Part shown: piece after piece, positions 25,730 to 35,214 of the stretch
Position numbering within the stretch: the stretch's first letter is position 1
How the letters are laid out: every line of letters starts with the position of its first letter
Assembly (NCBI RefSeq): GCF_001293775.1
Contig: NZ_LGLN01000033.1
Location: 55,308 to 94,991 of the forward strand
Length of the DNA: 39,684 bases
DNA from: Pseudomonas syringae pv. cilantro
GTDB lineage: Bacteria; Pseudomonadota; Gammaproteobacteria; Pseudomonadales; Pseudomonadaceae
Direction: 5' to 3'
Translations under genes and position numbers: made by a program
The notes under the pieces: model-generated
Databases searched by the model: none
Told to the model about the DNA's origin: nothing
The model's input: the letters and a program-made list of their open reading frames with translations, nothing else

Positions 25730-26584
25730 ATGTCACTAAATTTCCCGCTGTTGTTGGTCATCGCTGTGTTCGTCTGTGGCGTGCTTGCACTGATCGACCT
25801 GATTGTCCTGGCGCCTCGTCGCCGGGCGGCCATTTCGAACTATCAGGGTAGCGTCGGTGAACCTGACATTGCTGTCGTCGAGCGATTGAACAAGGAACCT
25901 TTGCTGGTTGAATACGGCAAATCGTTCTTTCCGGTGTTGTTCATCGTGCTGGTGCTTCGTTCGTTTCTGGTCGAGCCGTTCCAGATTCCGTCGGGCTCCA
26001 TGAAGCCGACCCTGGATGTAGGCGATTTCATTCTGGTCAACAAGTTCGCGTATGGCATCCGCCTGCCGGTCCTGGACCAGAAAGTGATCGAGATCGGTGA
26101 CCCGCAGCGTGGCGATGTGATGGTTTTCCGCTACCCGAGCGACCCGAGCGTGAACTACATCAAACGTGTCGTCGGGCTGCCGGGTGATCGCATCCGTTAC
26201 ACCAGCGACAAGCGCCTGTTCATCAACGGTGAGCTGGTGGCCAAAAAGCTGATCGGCACCGAGCCGGGTACGCTGGGCAGCGCGGAGTTGTATGAAGAAC
26301 AACTGGGCACAGTCGAGCATCAGATTCGTCAGGAGATGACCCGTTACCGTGCGCCGCCTGACAGTGAATGGACAGTACCTGCCGCTCACTACTTCATGAT
26401 GGGCGACAATCGCGACAACTCCAATGACAGCCGTTACTGGGATGACCCTAACATTCCGAAGGACGAGCTGGGCATGGTTCCGGACAAGAACATCGTCGGC
26501 AAAGCCTTTGCGGTGTGGATGAGCTGGCCAGAGCCGAAGCTCAGCCACTTCCCCAACTTTGCACGCGTAGGGTTGATCAAGTAA
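25730..26584 (+). CDS. lepB: Signal peptidase I
   Basis: A 284-residue inner-membrane protease that removes signal peptides from exported proteins. Two N-terminal membrane segments flank a basic cytoplasmic loop. The catalytic Ser90 (IPSGSMKPTL) and Lys145 (NYIKRVVGLPGD) fall at the same numbers as in E. coli LepB. The downstream boxes MGDNRDNSNDSRYW are intact. It starts 9 bases after lepA. Confidence 0.97.
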   Translation: MSLNFPLLLVIAVFVCGVLALIDLIVLAPRRRAAISNYQGSVGEPDIAVVERLNKEPLLVEYGKSFFPVLFIVLVLRSFLVEPFQIPSGSMKPTLDVGDFILVNKFAYGIRLPVLDQKVIEIGDPQRGDVMVFRYPSDPSVNYIKRVVGLPGDRIRYTSDKRLFINGELVAKKLIGTEPGTLGSAELYEEQLGTVEHQIRQEMTRYRAPPDSEWTVPAAHYFMMGDNRDNSNDSRYWDDPNIPKDELGMVPDKNIVGKAFAVWMSWPEPKLSHFPNFARVGLIK

Positions 26585-26590
26585 TCGATG

Positions 26591-26617
26591 CGGCGCTGCC
26601 TGAGGCAGCGCCGTTTG
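26591..26617 (+). terminator. Strong hairpin after lepB, possible attenuator
   Basis: CGGCGCTGCC and GGCAGCGCCG form a perfect 10-base stem with a 3-base loop, followed by TTTGT. The T-run is short, so it may terminate only partly and reduce expression of the downstream genes, or serve as an RNA processing site. Confidence 0.6.
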
Positions 26618-26694
26618 TCATTTCGGCTGACGGGAAGCGCCTCTGCACGATGAGCCGGCCCGATCGGGCAGGCTGCGCACGTTTGAGGTCGAAC

Positions 26695-27072
26695 ATGAAG
26701 TTTTCTACTTCTCAAAAAGGTTTTTCGCTGGTGGGATGGCTGCTGGTTCTGGCGTTGGTTGCCTTTGCGACCACCACGGCCTTCAAGCTCGTCCCCCATT
26801 ACCTCGACTACAGGACGATGACGAACATCATCGAAACAGTCGACACCAACAAGACCCTGGATATCACCACGGTCGACGAATTTTACGGTTATGTCGGTAA
26901 GAACATGCAGGTCAACAGCATTCGGGATATAGATTTGAACAAGGCGTTGAAAGTGACGGTGGAGAACAACGCGTTCAAAGCCCATTTGAATTATGAGCAG
27001 CGTGAGCCGTGGTTCCAGAACATCGATCTGGTGTTGAAGTTCGACAAGCAATTCAGTGTGGGGAAACCGTGA
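26695..27072 (+). CDS. DUF4845 membrane-anchored protein
   Basis: A 125-residue protein with one N-terminal membrane segment ([17 protein letters not shown]) and a short extracytoplasmic part. The motif [12 protein letters not shown] resembles a prepilin-like N-terminus, but other pilin features are absent. It sits between lepB and rnc in Pseudomonas generally, function unknown. Its stop overlaps the rnc GTG (GTGA), so the two are coupled. The start at 26695 gives the shortest form with the membrane segment at the N-terminus. Longer forms overlap the hairpin after lepB. Confidence 0.85.
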   Translation: MKFSTSQKGFSLVGWLLVLALVAFATTTAFKLVPHYLDYRTMTNIIETVDTNKTLDITTVDEFYGYVGKNMQVNSIRDIDLNKALKVTVENNAFKAHLNYEQREPWFQNIDLVLKFDKQFSVGKP

Positions 27073-27758
27073 GCGTATCCCTGAGCCGCCTGGAGCGTCA
27101 GCTCGGCTACACCTTCAAGGATCAGGAACTGATGGTCCTGGCGCTGACCCACCGCAGCTTTGCGGGTCGCAACAATGAGCGTCTGGAATTCCTCGGCGAT
27201 GCCATACTCAATTTCGTCGCCGGCGAGGCGCTGTTCGAACGCTTTCCGCAGGCCCGCGAAGGTCAGTTGTCACGCTTGCGTGCGCGGTTGGTGAAAGGCG
27301 AAACCCTGGCGCTGCTGGCGCGTGGTTTCGACCTGGGCGAATACCTGCGTCTGGGCTCCGGCGAGCTGAAAAGCGGCGGTTTCCGCCGTGAGTCCATTCT
27401 GGCTGACGCACTGGAAGCGCTGATTGGTGCGATCTATCTCGATGCCGGCATGGAAGCGGCCCGCGAACGTGTTCTGGCCTGGCTGACCACCGAGTTCGAC
27501 AGCCTGACGCTGGTGGACACCAACAAAGACCCGAAAACCCGACTGCAGGAATTCCTTCAGTCGCGCGCCTGCGATCTGCCACGTTACGAAGTGGTGGATA
27601 TTCAGGGCGAACCGCATTGCCGGACGTTTTTCGTCGAATGCGAGATCAACCTTTTGAATGAAAAGAGCCGAGGACAAGGTGTCAGCCGCCGGATTGCCGA
27701 ACAGGTAGCCGCAGCAGCCGCACTCATTGCCCTGGGCGTGGAGAACGGTCATGACTGA
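27069..27758 (+). CDS. rnc: Ribonuclease III
   Basis: A 229-residue double-strand-specific endoribonuclease that matures rRNA and processes structured mRNAs. The signature [12 protein letters not shown] is near residue 37, the second metal-binding glutamate lies in [14 protein letters not shown], and a dsRNA-binding domain fills the C-terminus ([13 protein letters not shown] onward). The start is the GTG at 27069, overlapping the preceding stop codon. Its own stop overlaps the start of era by 8 bases. Confidence 0.96.
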   Translation: MSVSLSRLERQLGYTFKDQELMVLALTHRSFAGRNNERLEFLGDAILNFVAGEALFERFPQAREGQLSRLRARLVKGETLALLARGFDLGEYLRLGSGELKSGGFRRESILADALEALIGAIYLDAGMEAARERVLAWLTTEFDSLTLVDTNKDPKTRLQEFLQSRACDLPRYEVVDIQGEPHCRTFFVECEINLLNEKSRGQGVSRRIAEQVAAAAALIALGVENGHD

Positions 27759-28653
27759 TACAACCGCAACTCGCTGTGGCTATGTTGCCATCGTCGGCCG
27801 CCCTAACGTAGGCAAGTCCACGCTGCTCAACCATATTCTGGGTCAGAAGCTGGCGATCACCTCACGCAAGCCGCAGACCACGCGTCATAACATGCTGGGC
27901 ATCAAGACCGAGGGCGCCGTGCAGGCGGTCTATGTCGATACCCCCGGCATGCACAAGAATGGCGAAAAAGCGCTTAACCGCTACATGAACAAGACCGCGT
28001 CGGCTGCGTTGAAAGACGTCGATGTGGTGATCTTCGTGGTCGATCGCACCCGCTGGACCGACGAAGACCAGATGGTTCTGGAACGCGTGCAGTACGTGCA
28101 GGGTCCGGTCATCCTGGCGATCAACAAGACCGACCGCATCGAAGATAAAAGCGATCTGATGCCGCATCTGGAATGGCTGCAAGGCCAGTTGCCGAATGCC
28201 TCCATCGTGCCGATTTCCGCGCAGCACGGGCACAACCTCGAAGCGCTGGAAAGCCTGATCGCGTCCCATCTTCCGGAGAACGAACACTTCTTCCCGGAAG
28301 ACCAGATCACCGACCGCAGCAGTCGTTTCCTGGCTGCCGAACTGGTCCGCGAGAAGATCATGCGCCAGCTGGGTGCCGAGCTTCCGTACCAGATCACCGT
28401 CGAAATCGAAGAGTTCAAGCAGCAGGGCCGCACGCTGCATATCCACGCGTTGATCCTCGTCGAACGTGATGGTCAGAAGAAGATCATCATTGGCGACAAG
28501 GGCGATCGCATCAAGCGCATCGGCAGTGATGCCCGTCGCGACATGGAGCTGCTGTTCGACTCCAAAGTCATGCTCAACCTGTGGGTCAAGGTCAAGGGTG
28601 GCTGGTCCGATGATGAGCGTGCGCTGCGCTCGCTGGGTTACGGCGACCTCTAA
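27751..28653 (+). CDS. era: GTPase Era
   Basis: A 300-residue GTPase that binds 16S rRNA and assists small-subunit assembly. GTPase motifs are GRPNVGKST (G1), DTPGMH (G3) and NKTDRI (G4). The C-terminal KH domain contains the typical [19 protein letters not shown]. It starts with ATG at 27751 inside the rnc end; earlier in-frame starts lie deeper in rnc. Confidence 0.97.
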   Translation: MTDTTATRCGYVAIVGRPNVGKSTLLNHILGQKLAITSRKPQTTRHNMLGIKTEGAVQAVYVDTPGMHKNGEKALNRYMNKTASAALKDVDVVIFVVDRTRWTDEDQMVLERVQYVQGPVILAINKTDRIEDKSDLMPHLEWLQGQLPNASIVPISAQHGHNLEALESLIASHLPENEHFFPEDQITDRSSRFLAAELVREKIMRQLGAELPYQITVEIEEFKQQGRTLHIHALILVERDGQKKIIIGDKGDRIKRIGSDARRDMELLFDSKVMLNLWVKVKGGWSDDERALRSLGYGDL

Positions 28654-28664
28654 GCTGTCCTTCA

Positions 28665-28695
28665 CCCGACCTCTTTGCGGTCGGGCGAACCCTTT
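28665..28695 (+). terminator. Hairpin with T-rich tail between era and recO
   Basis: CCCGACC and GGTCGGG form a perfect 7-base stem around a 7-base loop, followed by CGAACCC and then a T-rich tract. The tail is displaced from the stem, so this is a weak or partial terminator at best. Confidence 0.45.
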
Positions 28696-28712
28696 TCTTT
28701 CGAGCCCGTCTG

Positions 28713-29396
28713 ATGAGCACGCCCACCGGCCAACCTGCTTATGTGCTGCATAGCCGTGCCTATCGCGAAAACAGCGCGCTGGTCGACTTTCTCACGCCGC
28801 AAGGGCTTCTGCGAGCCGTGTTGCGCAGCGCCAAGGGCAAGGCCGGTTCGCTGGCGCGTCCTTTCGTGCCACTGGAAGTCGAGTTTCGCGGGCGTGGCGA
28901 ACTGAAGAATGTCGGTCGCATGGAAAGCGCAGGCGTGGCCACCTGGATGACCGGTGAAGCGCTGTTCAGCGGCATGTACCTCAACGAACTGCTGATTCGC
29001 CTGTTACCCGCCGAAGATCCACACCCTGCGGTATTCGATCACTATGCCGCCACCTTGCTGGCGTTGGCCGCGGGGCGTCCGCTGGAACCGCTTCTGCGTT
29101 CTTTCGAATGGCGATTGCTCGACGATCTGGGCTACGGTTTTGCCATGGACACCGACATCAATGGCGAACCACTGGCAGCAGACGGCATGTACCGCCTGCA
29201 AGTGGACGCCGGGCTCGAGCGTGTCTATCTGTTACAGCCAGGCTTGTTTCAAGGCGTCGAGCTGCTGGCCATGGCCGAGGCCGACTGGAGCACGCCGGGC
29301 GCGTTGTCTGCTGCCAAGCGTCTGATGCGTCAGGCGCTGGCGGTGCATCTGGGCGGTCGCCCTTTAGTCAGTCGTGAACTGTTTCGCAAGCCGTAA
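28713..29396 (+). CDS. recO: DNA repair protein RecO
   Basis: A 227-residue protein of the RecFOR recombination pathway, which helps load RecA onto SSB-coated single-stranded DNA. The N-terminal OB fold ([36 protein letters not shown]) and the helical C-terminal part are complete. ATG at 28713 follows era by 59 bases. The family is diverse, but length and neighbours (era, pdxJ) fit. Confidence 0.95.
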   Translation: MSTPTGQPAYVLHSRAYRENSALVDFLTPQGLLRAVLRSAKGKAGSLARPFVPLEVEFRGRGELKNVGRMESAGVATWMTGEALFSGMYLNELLIRLLPAEDPHPAVFDHYAATLLALAAGRPLEPLLRSFEWRLLDDLGYGFAMDTDINGEPLAADGMYRLQVDAGLERVYLLQPGLFQGVELLAMAEADWSTPGALSAAKRLMRQALAVHLGGRPLVSRELFRKP

Positions 29397-29466
29397 TCAG
29401 GCTTTATGCTCCATAGCCAGCATCAAGTCGATAAACATCAGTTCGTACCTTTTTCTGGAGACAACC

Positions 29467-30207
29467 GTGACCCAAAGCACTCGTATCCTTCTTGGCGTGA
29501 ACATCGATCATGTGGCCACCTTGCGTCAGGCTCGCGGCACGCGTTATCCAGACCCGGTGAAAGCTGCGCTGGACGCCGAAGAGGCGGGTGCTGATGGCAT
29601 CACCGTGCACCTGCGTGAAGACCGTCGACACATTCAGGAACGTGATGTGCTGTTGCTCAAGGATGTGCTGCAGACGCGCATGAACTTCGAGATGGGCGTA
29701 ACCGAAGAAATGCTCGCCTTTGCCGAGCGTATCCGCCCGGCGCATATCTGCCTGGTGCCGGAAACACGTCAGGAGCTGACCACCGAAGGCGGTCTGGACG
29801 TCGCCGGGCAGGAAGCACGCATCAAGGCCGCAGTCGAACGGCTGGCAAAGATCGGTTGTGAGGTCTCGCTGTTCATCGACGCCGACGAGCGTCAGATCGC
29901 GGCATCAAAACGTGTGGGTGCGCCCGCCATCGAACTGCACACCGGCCGCTATGCCGATGCTCAGACCCCGACCGAAGTCGCCGAAGAACTGCAACGGGTG
30001 GCCGATGGGGTCGCATTCGGTCTCGCTCAGGGCCTGATCGTCAACGCCGGTCACGGCCTGCACTATCACAACGTCGAAGCGATTGCGGCCATCAAGGGCA
30101 TCAACGAACTGAACATCGGCCACGCACTGGTGGCCCATGCCTTGTTCGTTGGCTTCAAGGCGGCGGTGTCAGAAATGAAAGCGCTGATCGTGGCAGCGGC
30201 CCGCTAA
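29467..30207 (+). CDS. pdxJ: Pyridoxine 5'-phosphate synthase
   Basis: A 246-residue TIM-barrel enzyme that joins 3-amino-2-oxopropyl phosphate and 1-deoxy-D-xylulose 5-phosphate to make pyridoxine phosphate, the last ring-forming step of vitamin B6 synthesis. Motifs [25 protein letters not shown] and [11 protein letters not shown] are intact. The start is a GTG at 29467 with a GGAG site 7 bases upstream; the frame is open further left, but the conserved family N-terminus begins here. It ends the operon, 8 bases from the convergent cmoB. Confidence 0.96.
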   Translation: MTQSTRILLGVNIDHVATLRQARGTRYPDPVKAALDAEEAGADGITVHLREDRRHIQERDVLLLKDVLQTRMNFEMGVTEEMLAFAERIRPAHICLVPETRQELTTEGGLDVAGQEARIKAAVERLAKIGCEVSLFIDADERQIAASKRVGAPAIELHTGRYADAQTPTEVAEELQRVADGVAFGLAQGLIVNAGHGLHYHNVEAIAAIKGINELNIGHALVAHALFVGFKAAVSEMKALIVAAAR

Positions 30208-30215
30208 CCCCTTCG

Positions 30216-31175
30216 TCAAGGCTTGCGCCCCACGATCACCGCACGCATGGGCGCAGGCAAGCCTTCTACGGTCTTGCTGTGATCGTCAGGGTCCAGATAG
30301 TCACTCAACGACTGAAAGCGCATCCACTCGGTGCTGCGCTGTTCTTCGACCGTGGTATGGCTGACGTCCACACAGCGCACGTCGGTAAAGCCTGCGCGGC
30401 GCATCCACAGCTCCAGCGCGGGCACTGACGGGAGGAACCATACGTTGCGCATTTGCGCATAGCGGTCTTCCGGCACCAGCACCTGATGCACATCGCCCGG
30501 CACTACGAGCGTTTCCATCACCAGTTCCCCACCTTTGACCAGACAGTCTTTCAACGCCAGCAAATGGTCGATGGGCGACTTGCGGTGATACAGCACGCCC
30601 ATTGAAAACACCGTGTCGAAGCCCTCAAGACCGGCGGGCAGATCTTCCAGCGTGAAGGGCAGGTGCCAGGCGGGCAGGTCGGGCAGGTAGCGCTGCATGG
30701 CCTGGAACTGGCAGAAGAACAACCAGTTCGGGTCGACACCAATCACACTGTCGGCCCCGGCACCGAGCATGCGCCACTGGTAGTAACCATTGCCGCAGCC
30801 TACGTCGAGAACGCGTTTGCCCTTCAGATCGAGGTGTGGCGACACTCGTGACCACTTCCAGTCCGAGCGCCATTCGGTATCGATGTGCACGCCAAATACG
30901 TTGAACGGTCCCTTGCGCCATGGCGACAAGCCGAGCAACGCCTTGCGTAGCACGGTACGGGTTTCGCCGTCACATTCGGTTTCCAGGGTGAAGCTGTTTT
31001 TCAGATCGACCCTCTCGGGTTGCAGGTCCGGCAATGCGTCCAGCGCACTTTGCCAGCGTTGCAGGTCGCCGTGACCCTTGGTCATCTTGGTGTCGAGCTG
31101 GGCTTGCAGGCCATTGGCCCATTCAGCAAGAGGGGTTCCCGTCAGGCGACGGACGAGGGGAGCGAGATCAATCAT
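30216..31175 (-). CDS. cmoB: tRNA U34 carboxymethyltransferase CmoB
   Basis: A 319-residue SAM-fold enzyme that transfers a carboxymethyl group from carboxy-SAM to 5-hydroxyuridine-34 of tRNA, giving uridine 5-oxyacetic acid, which broadens wobble decoding. The methyltransferase motif I region is [18 protein letters not shown], followed by [12 protein letters not shown]. The N-terminal CmoB-specific segment is present. Its ATG overlaps the cmoA stop, so the pair is coupled. Confidence 0.96.
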   Translation of the reverse strand: MIDLAPLVRRLTGTPLAEWANGLQAQLDTKMTKGHGDLQRWQSALDALPDLQPERVDLKNSFTLETECDGETRTVLRKALLGLSPWRKGPFNVFGVHIDTEWRSDWKWSRVSPHLDLKGKRVLDVGCGNGYYQWRMLGAGADSVIGVDPNWLFFCQFQAMQRYLPDLPAWHLPFTLEDLPAGLEGFDTVFSMGVLYHRKSPIDHLLALKDCLVKGGELVMETLVVPGDVHQVLVPEDRYAQMRNVWFLPSVPALELWMRRAGFTDVRCVDVSHTTVEEQRSTEWMRFQSLSDYLDPDDHSKTVEGLPAPMRAVIVGRKP

Positions 31176-31915
31176 GGGAGGGCAATCAACGAGGCAAAGT
31201 TAAGGCATTGGAACCAGGGCACGACTTTGGAGAAGCCCGCTGCCAGCAGGCGCTGACGGTGCTCTTCAAGGCTGTCGGGTTTCATGACGTTTTCGATGGC
31301 GCTGCGTTTCTGGGCAATTTCCAGATCGCTATAGCCGTTGGCGCGCTTGAAGGCGATGTGCAGATCGGTCAGCAGCGCGTGTTCCTGCTCATCGTTGAAG
31401 CGCAGTTTCTCGGAGAGGATCAGCGCGCCGCCCGGCACCAGTGCATCACGAATGCGGCCGAGCAGCGCCAGACGCTGGTCGGGCGCGATGAATTGCAGGG
31501 TGAAGTTCAGCGCCACCACCGAGGCAGGCTTGAACTCCAGTGCCAGGATATCGCCCTCGATGACCTGCACTGGCAGCAGCTCCTGAAACATGGAGTTCTG
31601 CGCATTAAGGTATTCGCGGCAGCGCTCGACCATTGCACTGGAATTGTCTATCGCGATGACTTCACAGCCTTCGCCGCGTACGTGACGGCGCAAGGCTTGC
31701 GTGACAGCACCCAGCGAACTGCCGAGGTCATACAGCACGGTGTCGGGCTGCGCGAACTGCGCGGCGAGCACGCCGAGGTTTTCGACAATAGTCGGGTAGC
31801 CGGGCACCGAGCGCTTGATCATGTCCGGGAATACCCGCACCACGTCTTCATTGAAGGCGAAGTCAGGCACCTGAGCCAGCGGCTGGGCGAAAATGCGGTC
31901 GGGTTCTTTGCTCAC
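31172..31915 (-). CDS. cmoA: Carboxy-S-adenosyl-L-methionine synthase CmoA
   Basis: A 247-residue enzyme that makes carboxy-SAM from SAM and prephenate for CmoB. The SAM-binding [14 protein letters not shown], the acidic [12 protein letters not shown] and [10 protein letters not shown] segments match the family. The start is a GTG at 31915 (MSKEPDRIF). It precedes cmoB with a 4-base overlap. About 100 bases separate it from the lipoprotein gene upstream, without an obvious promoter. Confidence 0.96.
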   Translation of the reverse strand: MSKEPDRIFAQPLAQVPDFAFNEDVVRVFPDMIKRSVPGYPTIVENLGVLAAQFAQPDTVLYDLGSSLGAVTQALRRHVRGEGCEVIAIDNSSAMVERCREYLNAQNSMFQELLPVQVIEGDILALEFKPASVVALNFTLQFIAPDQRLALLGRIRDALVPGGALILSEKLRFNDEQEHALLTDLHIAFKRANGYSDLEIAQKRSAIENVMKPDSLEEHRQRLLAAGFSKVVPWFQCLNFASLIALP

Positions 31916-32015
31916 GGAGGTTCCGGCGAAGGCTTTGAAAGGCGGGCATTCTAGCCAACTTGTCGCCGGGATGCATGGTGCAGCGCGTGCGCTCGGACCA
32001 GCCGTACCGAAAGCC

Positions 32016-32408
32016 TCAGTTCACGCTGATTGCGCACTCGAAGGTCTGCTCCGGCGGCACTTCCGGCGCCCACGGCTGTTGATAGGTCATGAGCAGCTTC
32101 CCGGTGCCGGCGTCCGTTGCCTTGTAGCGCCAGACTGATTGTCCGCCGCTGCCGACCATTTCCTTGCTCTCGGCGTTGGCATACACCTCAGGCCCCAGGC
32201 TGCGCAGGACAGTCGGTGCCGGGTTCTGGATCAGCCAGCGAAAGCCCGTCGTCGGGTTGCTGGGCAGCGTGAGGATCAGCGTCTGACCGGTTTTAAGGGC
32301 CAGCGGGCAGTCGCTTTGCGTGTCGATGGAAACGATGTTCTTGGGCGTTTGTGCACACGCCGTCAGCAGCGCAAGGCTCAATGGTGCAAGAAAACGAACA
32401 GGGGGCAT
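32016..32408 (-). CDS. Chagasin-like (I42) protease inhibitor lipoprotein
   Basis: A 130-residue protein with a lipoprotein signal (lipobox LTAC near residues 15-18) and a chagasin fold. The three inhibitor loops are recognisable: NPTTGFRW, a glycine-rich GSGGQSVW loop, and the QQPWAPE loop. Family members inhibit papain-type cysteine peptidases. The P. aeruginosa gene at the matching place (PA0778) is known as icp. It lies between the Lon-type protease gene and cmoA, all on the minus strand. Whether the target is a host protease or a self protease is unknown. Confidence 0.88.
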   Translation of the reverse strand: MPPVRFLAPLSLALLTACAQTPKNIVSIDTQSDCPLALKTGQTLILTLPSNPTTGFRWLIQNPAPTVLRSLGPEVYANAESKEMVGSGGQSVWRYKATDAGTGKLLMTYQQPWAPEVPPEQTFECAISVN

Positions 32409-32495
32409 GGCAAGTTCCGGTTCTGCGAGACAAGACGCAAGAATAACCGATCAGGGTTTTAGGGGGGGAGTACGGCAGGTATCGCGCTCAGGATC

Positions 32496-32542
32496 GGACG
32501 CAGAGCGTCCAGAGCTGCGTGCCGATGCGGAGCATCGGCACG
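32496..32542. repeat. Two-hairpin intergenic repeat, copy 2 (inverted)
   Basis: The perfect stem GGACGC AGA GCGTCC (32496-32510) is followed by CGTGCCGATGC GGA GCATCGGCACG in two arms (32518-32542, 11 pairs). This is the reverse-orientation counterpart of the unit at 7619-7665, with the base changes between copies keeping the stems paired. Confidence 0.78.
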
Positions 32543-32574
32543 ATAGTCAGTTAGATTTGTGTATAACGATGAGC

Positions 32575-32609
32575 GCGGGAGCGAGAGTCAGTGTGAGACT
32601 TGCTCCCGC
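32575..32609 (-). terminator. Long hairpin just after the Lon-like gene
   Basis: GCGGGAGC and GCTCCCGC pair, with an inner AGTC/GACT stem, starting 9 bases past the stop codon on the minus strand. There is no T-run, so it may act as a 3' stabiliser or processing site, or be a REP-like repeat. Together with the neighbouring two-hairpin unit it fills this 209-base gap. Confidence 0.45.
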
Positions 32610-32617
32610 ATCAACCT

Positions 32618-35035
32618 CTAAAACAACACCTTCACGACATCGGCAAAGCGCTTGGCGAAGTGGACGGTGATGCCTTCCTTGAGGTAATCCGGCAGCTCTT
32701 CGAAGTTGCCGCGGTTCGGTTCCGGCAGGATCAGTTCGTGGATCTTCTGTCGGCGCGCCGCAATGACTTTTTCGCGCACGCCACCGATGGGCAGTACATG
32801 GCCGGTCAGGGTCAGTTCGCCGGTCATGGCCACGCCTTTCTTCGGCGCCTGATTGCGCGCCAGCGACAGCAGGGCGCTGGCCATGGTCACACCTGCGCTC
32901 GGTCCATCCTTCGGGGTTGCGCCCTCGGGAACGTGAACATGCACGAACGCTTCATCGAAGAACTTCGCGTCGCCACCAAACTTCGACAGATTGGCACTGA
33001 CGTAGCTGTAGGCGATTTCTGCCGACTCTTTCATCACATCGCCCAGTTGCCCGGTCAGCTTGAAGCCCCGGTTCAGGGTGTGGATGCGCGTCGCCTCGAT
33101 CGGCAAGGTCGCGCCACCCATGCTGGTCCAGGCCAGGCCCGTGATGACACCCACTCCCGACAGCACCTGTTCACTGCGGAACACCGGCATGCCGAGCGAC
33201 GCTTCGAGGTCTTTCGGCCCGATCCTGATCACGGAATCAGGCGCGTCCAGCAGTTTGACGACCGCTTTACGCACCAGTTTGCCGAGCTGTTTTTCCAGAT
33301 GCCGCACACCGGCTTCGCGCGCATAGCCTTCGATCACGGCGCGCAAGGCAGTGTCGCTGATGCTCAGCTTGTTTTTCGCAACGCCGGCTTTTGCCAGCTG
33401 CTTGGGCCACAAGTGGCGCTTGGCAATCGCGAGTTTTTCTTCGGTGATATAGCCCGACAGGCGAATCACTTCCATCCGGTCGAGCAACGGGCCGGGGATC
33501 GAATCCAGGGTGTTGGCTGTGCACACGAACAGCACTTTCGACAGGTCCAGACGCAAGTCCAGATAATGATCGAGGAATTCGACGTTCTGTTCCGGGTCCA
33601 GGGTTTCCAGCAGCGCCGATGCCGGGTCGCCCTGATAGCTCTGGCCCATCTTGTCGATTTCGTCGAGCATGATGACCGGGTTCATGACTTCGACGTCTTT
33701 CAGCGCCTGTACCAGCTTGCCCGGCTGGGCGCCGATGTAAGTACGGCGATGGCCCTTGATCTCGGCCTCGTCGCGCATACCGCCGACGCTCAGGCGATAG
33801 AACGGCCGACCCAGTGATTCGGCAATCGAGCGGCCGACGCTGGTCTTGCCTACGCCGGGCGGGCCGACCAGCAAGACAATCGAGCCGCTGATCTCGCCCT
33901 TGTACGCGCCCACGGCGAGAAATTCGAGAATCCGCGCCTTGATGTCATCCAGCCCGGCGTGGTGCTGATCGAGCACTTTGCGGGCGTGCTTGAGGTCCAG
34001 TTTGTCCGCACCATAGACGCCCCACGGCAACGAACTGGTCCAGTCCAGGTAATTACGCGTCACGGCGTATTCAGGCGAGCCGGTTTCCAGCACCTTGAGC
34101 TTGCCGATTTCCTCGTCGAACTTCTTGCGCGCCTGTGGCGGCAAGGTCTTACCCTCAAGGCGCTGCTCGAATTGTTCGATATCCGCGCTGCGGTCGTCTT
34201 TACTAAGCCCCAGCTCCTGCTGAATGACTTTGAGCTGTTCCTTGAGGAAGAACTGGCGCTGATGCTCGCCGATCTTGCGGTTCACCTCGGCGGAGATCTC
34301 TTTCTGCAAGCGTGCGACTTCGACTTCCTTGCGCAGCATCGGCAGGACTTTTTCCATGCGCTTGAGCATCGGCACGCAGTCGAGCACCTGTTGCAGCTCA
34401 ACGCCGGTAGCGGAGGTCAGTGCCGCAGCGAAGTCGGTCAGCGGTGACGGGTCGTTGGGGCTGAAGCGATTGAGGTAATTCTTCAATTCTTCGCTGTACA
34501 GCGGGTTGAGCGGCAGCAGTTCCTTGATCGCATTGATCAGCGCCATGCCGTAGGCCTTCACCTCGTCGGTAGGCTCGTTAGGCTGCTGCGGATATTCGAC
34601 TTCAACCAGGTACGGCGGGCGATGGTGCTTGAGCCAGGTGCGGATTCGTACGCGGCTCAGGCCCTGCGCCACGAACTGCAAGCGACCATTTTCGCGGCTG
34701 GCGTGGTGAACCTTGACCAAAGTGCCATACTCGGGAAGCGCCGCCGTATCGAAGTGGCGCGGATCTTCCTGTGGCGTGTCCATGAAGAACAGCGCCAGCG
34801 AGTGATGCTCGGACTTGCTGACCAGCTCCAGGGTCTCGGCCCACGGCTCTTCGTTGACGATCACCGGCAATACTTGCGCAGGGAAGAACGGGCGGTTGTG
34901 AATCGGGATGATATACACCTTGTCCGGCAGGTTCTGGCCGGGCAGGGCAAGCGAGGTGCTGTCGGAACTCAGAGACACTTCGTGCTCGTCTGCGTCATTG
35001 GGCAAATCTGGCGAGTCTGTCTGCTGGTCGCTCAT
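32618..35035 (-). CDS. Second Lon-type ATP-dependent protease (AsrA-like)
   Basis: An 805-residue Lon A-type protease: an N-terminal LON substrate domain preceded by an acidic, Ser-rich start, an AAA+ domain (Walker A GPPGVGKTS, Walker B IMLDEIDKM), and a C-terminal protease domain with Ser713 in KDGPSAGVTM and the catalytic Lys in GGVREKVIAA. The P. aeruginosa gene in this place is PA0779 (asrA), a Lon paralogue induced by aminoglycosides and heat; that name is applied by position and similarity. A sigma-32 type promoter lies just upstream, which supports a stress role. Confidence 0.94.
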   Translation of the reverse strand: MSDQQTDSPDLPNDADEHEVSLSSDSTSLALPGQNLPDKVYIIPIHNRPFFPAQVLPVIVNEEPWAETLELVSKSEHHSLALFFMDTPQEDPRHFDTAALPEYGTLVKVHHASRENGRLQFVAQGLSRVRIRTWLKHHRPPYLVEVEYPQQPNEPTDEVKAYGMALINAIKELLPLNPLYSEELKNYLNRFSPNDPSPLTDFAAALTSATGVELQQVLDCVPMLKRMEKVLPMLRKEVEVARLQKEISAEVNRKIGEHQRQFFLKEQLKVIQQELGLSKDDRSADIEQFEQRLEGKTLPPQARKKFDEEIGKLKVLETGSPEYAVTRNYLDWTSSLPWGVYGADKLDLKHARKVLDQHHAGLDDIKARILEFLAVGAYKGEISGSIVLLVGPPGVGKTSVGRSIAESLGRPFYRLSVGGMRDEAEIKGHRRTYIGAQPGKLVQALKDVEVMNPVIMLDEIDKMGQSYQGDPASALLETLDPEQNVEFLDHYLDLRLDLSKVLFVCTANTLDSIPGPLLDRMEVIRLSGYITEEKLAIAKRHLWPKQLAKAGVAKNKLSISDTALRAVIEGYAREAGVRHLEKQLGKLVRKAVVKLLDAPDSVIRIGPKDLEASLGMPVFRSEQVLSGVGVITGLAWTSMGGATLPIEATRIHTLNRGFKLTGQLGDVMKESAEIAYSYVSANLSKFGGDAKFFDEAFVHVHVPEGATPKDGPSAGVTMASALLSLARNQAPKKGVAMTGELTLTGHVLPIGGVREKVIAARRQKIHELILPEPNRGNFEELPDYLKEGITVHFAKRFADVVKVLF

Positions 35036-35065
35036 GGGGCACCTGAGAAGTTGAACATGGCTCTT

Positions 35066-35093
35066 AGATGGGGCAGCGACCCTCAGGTTTCAA
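35066..35093 (-). promoter_or_regulatory. Sigma-32 (RpoH) heat-shock promoter of the Lon-like gene
   Basis: On the minus strand TTGAAA (35093-35088) is followed after 14 bases by CCCCATCT (35073-35066), a full match to the sigma-32 -10 consensus CCCCATnT. The predicted start site near 35058 leaves a leader of about 23 bases with CAGGTG before the ATG. Confidence 0.82.
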
Positions 35094-35214
35094 TAGTCTT
35101 GGTCGATAGTCTGTAAAGCGACAATAAAACCGCTTTCGTGTTACGGAGGCAGTCAGCACCTGAATCGCGCTGGCTTATTTAATTGCGGCGCTGCCGCTAT
35201 GGATTGAATCAGGT

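Noticed and set aside
32600..33817. 405-codon frame on the plus strand
   Set aside because: Antisense to the protease domain of the Lon-type gene.
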